In this document: piece by piece, positions 1 through 4,964 of the stretch
Layout: each line of letters starts with the position of its first letter
Position numbering within the stretch: the first letter of the stretch is position 1
From: Actinomycetota bacterium
GTDB taxonomy: Bacteria; Actinomycetota; Actinomycetes; JACCUZ01
Assembly: GCA_030841195.1 (NCBI GenBank)
Contig: JAVEDA010000384.1
Location: forward strand, 1-5,686
Reading direction: 5' to 3'
DNA: 5,686 nucleotides
Position numbers and translations under genes: made by a program
Notes under the pieces: model-generated
What the model was told of the DNA's origin: nothing
What the model saw: only the letters and a program-made list of their open reading frames with translations
Databases searched by the model: none

Positions 1-1462
1 GCCGGTACGCGTCAGGGTCGCTCCCTCGCCGACGGGGGACCCGCACGTCGGCACGGCGTACATGTCGCTGTTCAACCTGGCGTTCGCCCGCCAGCAGGGC
101 GGCCCGTTCATCCTGCGGATCGAGGACACCGACCGAGCGCGCTACGTGGCCGACAGCGAGCAGCAGGTCTTCGACACCCTGCACTGGCTGGGCCTGGACT
201 GGGACGAGGGACCGGACAAGGGCGGTCCGTACGCGCCGTACCGGCAGTCCGAACGCTCCGAGAGCTACCGGGTGCACGTCGAGCGGCTGCTCGCCGACGG
301 TCATGCCTACTACTGCTGGTGCTCGACCGAGCGGCTCGCCCAGATGCGCGAGGAGCAGCAGAAAGCCAAGCTGCCCACCGGCTATGACCGTCTCTGCGTC
401 GGCAAGACCCGAGAGGAGCGCGCGGCGCTGCCTGGCTTCAGCGAGCAGCCGGTGGTGCGCATGCTGATCCCCGACGACGTCCCACTCGTGTTCGACGACG
501 TGATCCGCGGCGAGGTCAAGGCCCCGCGGCCCGACGACCAGGTGATCGTGAAGGCGGACGGCTTCCCGACGTACCACCTGGCGAACGTCGTCGACGACCA
601 CGAGATGCGCATCACCCACGTGGTGCGCGGCGAGGAGTGGATCTCCTCGACACCGAAGCACGTGCTGCTCTACGACTGGCTCGGCTGGGAGCGGCCCGGC
701 TTCGCGCACATGCCGCTGCTGCGCAACACGGACAAGTCGAAGATCTCCAAGCGGAAGAACCCGGCCGCCAGGCTGACCTGGTTCCTCGAGCAGGGCTACC
801 TGCCCGAGGCGTTACGCAACTTCCTCGCGCTGATGGGCTACTCCCAGCCGGACGGCGAGGAGATCTTCACCTTCGACGACATGGTCCGCGACTTCGACTG
901 GCACCGGGTCAACACGGTCGGGCCGGTCTTCGACCTGGACAAGCTCAACTGGCTCAACGGCCACTACATCCGTGAGCTGTCGGTCGATGACCTGGCCGGC
1001 CGGATCACCGATCACCTCGTACGCCGGGGAGTGCTGCCGTCCGAGCCCACCCCGCAGCAGCGTGACCTCGTGCTCGCGGCCACCCCGCTGGTCAACGAGC
1101 GGATGCAGGTGCTCTCCGAGGCCGAGGGGATGCTCGGTTTCCTGCTGGTCGACGAGGCCGACTTCGCGGTCGACCCTGACGACGCGGCCAAGGTCGTCAC
1201 CGGCGATGCGGCGGCCGTGCTCGAGGCGGCAGTGACGGCACTGTCCGACCTGAGCACCTGGGCGACCGAGGACATCGAGGCAGCCCTGCGCGGGTCGCTG
1301 GTCGAGGGCCTCGGGCTCAAGCCGAAGGTGGCCTTCGGCGCGGTGCGGGTCGCGGTCACCGGTCGACGGGTCTCGCCGCCGCTGTTCGAGTCGCTCGAGC
1401 TGCTCGGCCGGGACCGATCGCTGGCGCGGCTGCGGTCCGCCGCCGCGATGGTCGCGGGCTAG
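1..1462 (+). CDS. gltX: Glutamyl-tRNA synthetase (GluRS), 5' end cut by window edge
   Basis: Cytoplasmic class I aminoacyl-tRNA synthetase that charges tRNA-Glu with glutamate using ATP. The frame is open from base 2 without a start codon: the ATG at 62 is internal, because the conserved N-terminus (VRVRVAPSPTGDPHVG) lies upstream of it. Seen in order: the HIGH-type signature PHVG at 41-52; a zinc-site pattern CxC at 314-322 followed by YxxxC at 383-397, with the same spacing as the E. coli GluRS zinc ligands; the class-defining VRGEEWISSTPKH stretch; the KMSKS-type loop KISKR at 740-754; then the helical anticodon-binding domain to the TAG stop. About 486 residues are present, close to full family length, so only a few codons are missing. 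tRNA-Gln and tRNA-Glu lie downstream. Actinobacteria generally lack GlnRS, so this enzyme probably also misacylates tRNA-Gln for GatCAB (inference). Confidence 0.98.
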   Translation, partial: PVRVRVAPSPTGDPHVGTAYMSLFNLAFARQQGGPFILRIEDTDRARYVADSEQQVFDTLHWLGLDWDEGPDKGGPYAPYRQSERSESYRVHVERLLADGHAYYCWCSTERLAQMREEQQKAKLPTGYDRLCVGKTREERAALPGFSEQPVVRMLIPDDVPLVFDDVIRGEVKAPRPDDQVIVKADGFPTYHLANVVDDHEMRITHVVRGEEWISSTPKHVLLYDWLGWERPGFAHMPLLRNTDKSKISKRKNPAARLTWFLEQGYLPEALRNFLALMGYSQPDGEEIFTFDDMVRDFDWHRVNTVGPVFDLDKLNWLNGHYIRELSVDDLAGRITDHLVRRGVLPSEPTPQQRDLVLAATPLVNERMQVLSEAEGMLGFLLVDEADFAVDPDDAAKVVTGDAAAVLEAAVTALSDLSTWATEDIEAALRGSLVEGLGLKPKVAFGAVRVAVTGRRVSPPLFESLELLGRDRSLARLRSAAAMVAG

Positions 1463-1480
1463 CGGCGCGCGGTCACTGTC

Positions 1481-2494
1481 ATGACCGTGGTCGAGCCGAC
1501 GGGAGCTCGCGACGATTCGGGCGACACCTACCCGCGGCTGCTCCGCACCCCGAGGTGGCGCTGGTGGCGGCCGCTGCTGGGCCTGCTGGGCTTGGGGTTC
1601 GGGGTGGTCTTCGGCGGCGTCGTCGTCACCCTGCTGGCCGTGATCGTGGCGACGGCAACCGGGTCGTCGGGCGACTCGGTGACCGAGGACGCCCTCGACC
1701 CGGACACCGTGCTCGGCCTGCTGGCCAACAACCTGATCCTGGCCACGATCATCCCCGCCGCGGCGCTGGCCGTGCTGGTGGTGCACCAGGAACGTCCCGG
1801 CTTTCTGGCGTCGGTCACCGGCCGGGTGCGCTGGGGCATGCTGGCGCGGCTGGCCCCGCTAGCGCTGGCGGTCGTGCTCGTCTTCTACGGCCTCGGACTG
1901 CTGGTGCCCGGGGCCACGGACTCCGACGGCTCGGCACCGGCCACGGCCACCCTGGTCGGTCTGCTCGCTGTGATCCTGCTCACCACGCCGTTGCAGGCAG
2001 CCGCCGAGGAGGTCGGCTTCCGTGGGTACATCACCCAGGCGGTGTCGTCCTGGTTCGCCCGCCCCGTCGTCGGGATCGTGGTGGGTGGCGCCGTCAGCGC
2101 CGTGTGCTTCGCGCTGGCGCACGGGGTCCAGGACCCGTGGTTGTTCGCCGACCGGTTCTGCTTCGGGCTCGTCGCGTCCTGGCTGGCCTGGCGCACCGGC
2201 GGCCTCGAGGCGTCGGTGGCGCTGCACACCGCGAACAACCTGGTCAGCCTGGTGATCAGCGCGGCGACCGGAAGCCTGTCCGACTCGCTGACAGCCTCGT
2301 CGTTGGACTGGCGACTCGCCGCGTTGGACGTGACGATGATGGTCGTCTTCGCGCTGCTCGTCGACCGTCTGGTGCGCCGCCGGCCAGTGGCCACCAGGCG
2401 GGTTTTGTCCGCCACCGGCGCCGTCGGCTATCCTTTGCAGCGCCCGCCCACCCCGCCGCCAGCGGGGCGCGAGAACCCTTGGGGTATGGGGTAA
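1481..2494 (+). CDS. CPBP-family intramembrane metalloprotease (Abi/CAAX protease-like)
   Basis: Multi-pass membrane protein of 337 aa with the three CPBP signatures: EEVGFR (EExxxR) at residues 176-181, FALAH (FxxxH) at 210-214 and HTANN (HxxxN) at 249-253. These supply the presumed catalytic glutamate and metal-binding histidines. Hydrophobic segments lie near residues 33-58, 80-101, 120-143, 157-175, 192-212 and 281-296. The N-terminal LLRTPRWRWWRPL, just before the first membrane segment, is typical of actinobacterial members and supports the ATG at 1481, although no clear Shine-Dalgarno precedes it. The gene starts 18 nt after gltX and may be co-transcribed. Substrate is unknown; family members include CAAX-type proteases and bacteriocin self-immunity proteins. 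The basic, proline-rich C-terminal tail (from about residue 297) is encoded over the candidate tRNA-Gln promoter and leader, and the TAA stop lies inside the tRNA. Confidence 0.93.
   Translation: MTVVEPTGARDDSGDTYPRLLRTPRWRWWRPLLGLLGLGFGVVFGGVVVTLLAVIVATATGSSGDSVTEDALDPDTVLGLLANNLILATIIPAAALAVLVVHQERPGFLASVTGRVRWGMLARLAPLALAVVLVFYGLGLLVPGATDSDGSAPATATLVGLLAVILLTTPLQAAAEEVGFRGYITQAVSSWFARPVVGIVVGGAVSAVCFALAHGVQDPWLFADRFCFGLVASWLAWRTGGLEASVALHTANNLVSLVISAATGSLSDSLTASSLDWRLAALDVTMMVVFALLVDRLVRRRPVATRRVLSATGAVGYPLQRPPTPPPAGRENPWGMG
2405..2434 (+). promoter_or_regulatory. Candidate sigma-70-type promoter for tRNA-Gln
   Basis: TTGTCC at 2405-2410 and TATCCT at 2429-2434 are separated by 18 nt, each matching the vegetative consensus at four of six positions. 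Transcription would start near 2441 and leave a leader of about 40 nt before the mature tRNA. That leader contains a 6-bp hairpin, CCCCGC at 2451-2456 with GCGGGG at 2462-2467. The whole promoter lies inside the 3' coding region of the CPBP gene. Support is motif match and position only. Read-through from gltX is the alternative source of the tRNA transcript. Confidence 0.35.
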
Positions 2495-2551
2495 TTGGCA
2501 GCCCGACTGATTCTGGTTCAGTTAGTCTTGGTTCGAGTCCAGGTACCCCAG
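2480..2551 (+). tRNA. tRNA-Gln (anticodon CUG)
   Basis: A complete 72-nt cloverleaf can be folded by eye. Acceptor arms are TGGGGTA (2480-2486) and TACCCCA (2544-2550), with discriminator G at 2551. The D stem is GGGT (2489-2492) with GCCC (2501-2504). The anticodon stem is ACTGA (2506-2510) with TCAGT (2518-2522), around a loop holding anticodon CTG at 2513-2515. The T stem is CTTGG (2527-2531) with CCAGG (2539-2543), enclosing TTCGAGT. It reads CAG codons. No CCA is encoded, so it must be added after transcription. The U1-A72 pair is a known recognition feature for GatCAB amidation in bacteria. The first 15 nt overlap the end of the upstream CPBP gene. Confidence 0.98.
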
Positions 2552-2630
2552 CTCGGCAGGGCCGGCGGAGCAGTCCGCTAGAGTTCTTGCTCGCGTGAGT
2601 CGCGTGTTCCGGCGGCAGCGCACCTTTCGT

Positions 2631-2706
2631 GGCCCCGTTGTGTAGCGGCCTAGCACGCCGCCCTCTCAAGGCGGTAGCGCGGGTTCGAATCCCGTCGGGG
2701 CTACCA
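2631..2706 (+). tRNA. tRNA-Glu (anticodon CUC), with encoded CCA
   Basis: A complete cloverleaf: acceptor GGCCCCG (2631-2637) with CGGGGCT (2696-2702), including a G1-U72 wobble pair, and discriminator A at 2703. The D stem is GTGT (2640-2643) with GCAC (2653-2656). The anticodon stem is CCGCC (2658-2662) with GGCGG (2670-2674), around anticodon CTC at 2665-2667. The T stem is GCGGG (2679-2683) with CCCGT (2691-2695), enclosing TTCGAAT. It reads GAG codons. The 3' CCA is encoded at 2704-2706, unlike the neighbouring tRNA-Gln. The 79-nt spacer from tRNA-Gln has a TAGAGT (2579-2584) that could be a -10 box, but I see no matching -35, so co-transcription with tRNA-Gln is equally likely. Confidence 0.98.
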
Positions 2707-2708
2707 CG

Positions 2709-2739
2709 AGAACCCCCAGGTCATCGGCCTGGGGGTTCT
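2709..2739 (+). terminator. Hairpin terminator of the tRNA unit
   Basis: Perfect 12-bp stem, AGAACCCCCAGG (2709-2720) with CCTGGGGGTTCT (2728-2739), around the 7-nt loop TCATCGG. It begins 2 nt after the encoded CCA of tRNA-Glu. The following bases, GTCGTT, form only a weak U-tract, as is common for terminators in GC-rich actinobacteria. Position and stem strength make a terminator the best reading. Confidence 0.8.
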
Positions 2740-3050
2740 GTCGTTCCCAGCCAGGACACGCGGCGTGGGCCGCTGGGCCTTGGGCCCGCGCCGCCCAACG
2801 GGGGATGGGACGACGCGGGCGCTCAATGGGGCCACCCGGCCTCTCCCCGGCGGAGGCCGGGTGGCGTAGGTCCCCTGCCAGGGACGAGCCAGTTGTGACC
2901 CGCCGGGCCGGCTGCAAACCCGCTGTCGCACCGATCTATCCTCGTGCGCCGGTGCGGCCCGCCTGACCCCCGCGGCGCGAGTGACAACAGATCGCCGCCG
3001 GGGGCAGGCTGTCCCACCGGGGGACGGTCCTCCACGCCGAGTCGCCGGCG
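2740..3050. other. Gene-poor, hairpin-rich intergenic stretch
   Basis: No convincing coding region is seen on either strand; the open frames here lack ribosome binding sites, known motifs and a consistent coding pattern. What it holds is inverted repeats. There is a 12-bp stem with one G-U pair (2760-2771 with 2783-2794), a perfect 13-bp stem (2831-2843 with 2853-2865), a 5-bp GTCCC/GGGAC stem (2870-2874 with 2881-2885), a 7-bp stem CGCACCG/CGGTGCG (2927-2933 with 2950-2956) and a second GTCCC/GGGAC stem (3011-3015 with 3021-3025). The stretch lies between two converging transcription units, so part of it probably ends transcripts from both sides. Confidence 0.6.
2831..2865. terminator. Perfect 13-bp inverted repeat, possible bidirectional terminator
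   Basis: GCCACCCGGCCTC at 2831-2843 pairs without mismatch with GAGGCCGGGTGGC at 2853-2865, around the 9-nt loop TCCCCGGCG. There is no U-tract on either side. Because the tRNA unit comes from the left and the HATPase unit from the right, it could terminate either. A structured RNA or a protein-binding palindrome are alternatives. Confidence 0.45.
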
Positions 3051-3212
3051 TCAGCTATCCCGAAGGCGGCGACGCCCCGCGTCTGTCACTTCGAACGTCG
3101 GGGCGTCGTCGACCCCGGACGTGGGCACGATGCGGACGAGGTTGCCGCGGAGGAGCACCTCAAGAGCGACCTCCGGTCGATCATGGGACCGGCGCCGCCC
3201 CGAGGTGTCCAC
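3051..3212 (-). CDS. Possible small winged-helix-like protein overlapping the HATPase gene
   Basis: A 53-aa open frame beginning at a GTG (3212-3210), 32 nt inside the end of the upstream HATPase gene in another frame, and ending with TGA at 3053-3051. Codon third positions are about 80% G/C. The C-terminal half contains GNLVRIVPTSGVDDAPTFEV followed at once by TDAGRRRL, which resembles the recognition-helix end, wing and last strand of MarR/PadR-type winged-helix domains (typically LVRR...LTDAGR). A shorter version starts at GTG 3158-3156 (35 aa), with GGAGG 11 nt upstream. Either form is too short for a full winged-helix domain, so it could be a remnant, a small partner of the HATPase protein, or a chance open frame. 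Function is not assigned. Confidence 0.35.
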   Translation of the reverse strand: MDTSGRRRSHDRPEVALEVLLRGNLVRIVPTSGVDDAPTFEVTDAGRRRLRDS

Positions 3213-3588
3213 CGCACGCCGGGAATTCGCACCAGACCGTCTTGCCGATCGGCCGGTACTGCACTCCCCACTGGCAGGTGAGGGCGTCGATCAACGTGAT
3301 GCCCCGGCCACCTATTGCGGACTCGCCTGACCGTGGCTGGCGCGGCATGTCGTCTGAGCAGTCGCTGACCTGGAGCAGCACGAGGCGCGCGCCCACCGAC
3401 AACTCGACATCTATCGGGCGGGTGCCGTGGCGAACCGAGTTGGTCACCATCTCCGTCATGGCCAGGACCACTGAGTCGGGGTCGGCCGAGCCTGGTCGCT
3501 GGTCCATCCATGTTCGGGCCCAGCGGCGCAGGGCGCCCAGGTAGTTCGGGGGAAGGGGGTCGGTGAGCCGGCGGACTTCTCGATTCAT
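3181..3588 (-). CDS. RsbW-like ATP-binding protein (HATPase_c, anti-sigma factor type)
   Basis: A 135-aa cytoplasmic protein of the short actinobacterial HATPase_c_2 family, whose characterised members are anti-sigma factor serine kinases. The N box is TEMVTNSVRHG at residues 45-55, with E46 and N50 as the metal and ATP ligands. A degenerate G1 box, VSDCSDD, lies at 75-80 (DxGxG is not kept), and the G2 box GGRGITLIDALT is at 93-104. The start is the ATG at 3588, because AGGGGG lies 9 nt upstream and the N-terminus then has the usual length. The frame stays open further upstream to 3771, but that extension is low complexity and reads through a hairpin. No sigma factor or anti-sigma antagonist is adjacent, so its partner is unknown. 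Many members of this family are orphans like this one. A small ORF overlaps its 3' end. Confidence 0.88.
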   Translation of the reverse strand: MNREVRRLTDPLPPNYLGALRRWARTWMDQRPGSADPDSVVLAMTEMVTNSVRHGTRPIDVELSVGARLVLLQVSDCSDDMPRQPRSGESAIGGRGITLIDALTCQWGVQYRPIGKTVWCEFPACGGHLGAAPVP

Positions 3589-3676
3589 GCTCAGTGCCCC
3601 CTGACTGGCGGTCGGCGAGTGGCGCTGCCGGGTCCGGGGCAACCGACGAACGATGTGTGTCCGTCCACTGCACTCG

Positions 3677-3700
3677 TCTCCCGCGCTACCGCCACGAAAC
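3677..3700 (-). promoter_or_regulatory. Weak SigB-like promoter candidate for the HATPase gene
   Basis: On the minus strand, GTTT (3700-3697) is followed after 14 nt by GGGAGA (3682-3677), about 90 nt before the HATPase start. Actinobacterial general-stress sigma factors recognise GTTT, a spacer of about 13-16 nt, then GGGTAT or GGGTAA. Only GTTT and GGG match here, so this may be chance. Confidence 0.18.
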
Positions 3701-3737
3701 GCTGCAATGAGCGCGGTGTCGTGGCGCCGGCCGTTCG

Positions 3738-3763
3738 GGCCCAGGTCGTCGCCGACCTGGGCC
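3738..3763. terminator. Hairpin terminator after the methyltransferase gene
   Basis: Perfect 10-bp stem, GGCCCAGGTC (3738-3747) with GACCTGGGCC (3754-3763), around the loop GTCGCC. It begins 12 nt after the methyltransferase stop on the minus strand and separates that gene from the HATPase gene. The short T-run (TTTGT) follows it on the plus strand, so it could act in both directions. Confidence 0.7.
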
Positions 3764-3775
3764 TTTGTCATGTGC

Positions 3776-4858
3776 TCAGCGAGAGAGCCGGTAGAACCGC
3801 CAGAACCCGAAGCCCTCGATGGGCAGGATCTCGAACGAGGTCAGCCCGGCCTCCTGCGCGTACCCACGCAGCGTGTCCGGTCGCATCACCGTGCCGGTGC
3901 CGACGCTGGGCGGGCTGGACATGCCGTCCGGCAGGCACACCAGCAGGCTGAAGCCGTACATGATGCGCTCGAGGTCGTCGCCCGGAGCAGAGAACGTCTC
4001 CGCGACCGCCTCGTCCATCACGACGACGAAGCCGTCGGGGGTCAGGGCGCGCTCGACGGCGGCCAGGACATCCACCGGCCGCGGCATGTCGTGCACGCAC
4101 TCGAAGGCGAACACCGCGTCGTACGTCGCGTCGGTGAGCCCCGCAGCGTCGGCATGGGTGAAGGTCACCCGGTCCGCCAGCCCGGCACCGGCGGCGTTCT
4201 TCCGCGCCATGTCCACCGACCCGGCGTCCACGTCGATGCCGTCGATGGTGGCCTCCGGGTAGGCACGGGCCAGCGCGATGCTCGACCAGCCGCCGCCGCA
4301 GCCGACATCGGCGATCCGAGCCCCCGGCCGACTCAACGCGTCGTGCACGGACGGAGTCGCGGCCAAGGCGCCAGGCAGCTGGTGCTCGTACCAGGGTCGG
4401 TTCATGTCGGCCTGGGACTCGCGGGCGTCCGCGCCGAACTGCTTCCAGCCCACGCCACCGCCCGTGCGGTAGGCGTCCAACAGCGACGGCAGCTGGATCG
4501 CGGCCGAGGCGAACATCCGCGCGAACGGCGCAAGGTAGCTGAGGCTCGTCTCGTCGGTGAACACCTCGGCTGCGGCCGCGGGGATCGAGTACCGGCGCTC
4601 GGCGGGGTCCTCGTCGTCCTGGACCGTGAGCAGACCGGTGACCGCCTGCTGCTCCAGCCACTCCCGCGCGTACCGCTCATGGGTGCCGGTCCGACCCGCG
4701 AGCTCGGCGGCGGTGCAGGGTCCGTCCGCCGCCAGGCTGCGGTACCAGCCGAGGCGGTCGCCGAGGTAGATGGACAGGATGTCCGCGGCCCCGAGAGCGG
4801 CCTCGAAGATGCGCCCGCCCAGTGCCTCGACCTCATCGACCTGCTCGACCGTGTCCAT
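3776..4858 (-). CDS. Rv2258c-like SAM-dependent methyltransferase with N-terminal winged-helix domain
   Basis: A 360-aa cytoplasmic class I methyltransferase. Residues 1 to about 100 form the helical/winged-helix dimerisation region of this family (AAELAGRTGTHERYAREWLE, then a RYSIP wing). The Rossmann domain follows: motif I IADVGCGGG at 182-190, the acidic end of strand 2 at IDGIDVD (205-211), DAVFAFECVHDM for motif IV at 247-258, and the motif VI-like ALTPDGFVVVMDE at 271-283. The acceptor substrate cannot be read from sequence. Rv2258c of M. tuberculosis has this architecture and is also of uncertain substrate. Start: an in-frame GTG lies 6 nt upstream at 4864, but GAGGGG at 4869-4864 ends exactly on that GTG, so it can only serve the ATG at 4858, at 5 nt spacing. 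The gene diverges from the SnoaL-like gene and has its own hairpin terminator. Confidence 0.93.
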   Translation of the reverse strand: MDTVEQVDEVEALGGRIFEAALGAADILSIYLGDRLGWYRSLAADGPCTAAELAGRTGTHERYAREWLEQQAVTGLLTVQDDEDPAERRYSIPAAAAEVFTDETSLSYLAPFARMFASAAIQLPSLLDAYRTGGGVGWKQFGADARESQADMNRPWYEHQLPGALAATPSVHDALSRPGARIADVGCGGGWSSIALARAYPEATIDGIDVDAGSVDMARKNAAGAGLADRVTFTHADAAGLTDATYDAVFAFECVHDMPRPVDVLAAVERALTPDGFVVVMDEAVAETFSAPGDDLERIMYGFSLLVCLPDGMSSPPSVGTGTVMRPDTLRGYAQEAGLTSFEILPIEGFGFWRFYRLSR

Positions 4859-4875
4859 ACCCACCCCTCACGTCG

Positions 4876-4895
4876 ACCGCCGGACCCCCGGCGGT
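4876..4895. promoter_or_regulatory. Inverted repeat in the divergent intergenic region, possible operator
   Basis: ACCGCCGG (4876-4883) and CCGGCGGT (4888-4895) form a perfect 8-bp inverted repeat with a 4-nt centre (ACCC). Two copies of the palindrome GTCGAC flank it, at 4872-4877 and 4904-4909. It lies just upstream of the methyltransferase ribosome binding site, between the two divergent genes, where a regulator could control both. In RNA it could instead fold as a leader hairpin of the methyltransferase mRNA. Confidence 0.35.
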
Positions 4896-4936
4896 GCGTC
4901 AGTGTCGACGGAAAACTGCCGGGCCTGCAAGGGGAC

Positions 4937-4942
4937 TACAGT
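4937..4942 (+). promoter_or_regulatory. Candidate -10 box for the SnoaL-like gene
   Basis: TACAGT at 4937-4942 fits the actinobacterial TAnnnT -10 pattern and lies 22 nt before the start codon, which would give a leader of about 16 nt containing the GAGGAG ribosome binding site. The -35 region is poor; the best candidate is ACTGCC at 4915-4920 with a 16-nt spacer. Confidence 0.3.
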
Positions 4943-4964
4943 CCGAAACGACCCGAGGAGCGCC

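Noticed and set aside
812..1786. 324-aa open frame on the minus strand across gltX and the CPBP gene
   Set aside because: Low-complexity Arg/Gln/Gly/His-rich translation spanning two well-supported plus-strand genes; a typical antisense shadow in GC-rich DNA.
1555..2598. 347-aa plus-strand open frame over the CPBP gene and tRNA-Gln
   Set aside because: Arg/Gly/Ala-rich shadow of the CPBP frame that also runs through the tRNA; no motifs.
2631..2706. tRNA-Glu as an integration site of a mobile element
   Set aside because: I found no repeated copy of the tRNA 3' end in the window and no integrase or other mobility gene.
2937..2942. TATCCT as a plus-strand -10 box
   Set aside because: No -35 at a suitable distance and no gene downstream on that strand; it lies in the loop of a 7-bp hairpin.
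3086..3673. 195-aa minus-strand frame over the HATPase gene
   Set aside because: Pro/Arg-rich shadow without motifs; the frame containing the N and G2 boxes is the real one.
3589..3771. N-terminal extension of the HATPase frame to an ATG at 3771
   Set aside because: It reads through the methyltransferase terminator hairpin and has no family similarity; the ATG at 3588 has a good ribosome binding site.
3768..4661. 297-aa minus-strand frame inside the methyltransferase gene
   Set aside because: Shifted-frame shadow rich in Arg and Gly; the overlapping frame has clear methyltransferase motifs and a ribosome binding site.
4770..4964. Upstream extension of the SnoaL-like frame
   Set aside because: It overlaps the methyltransferase start and the divergent promoter region; the ATG at 4965 is preceded by GAGGAG.
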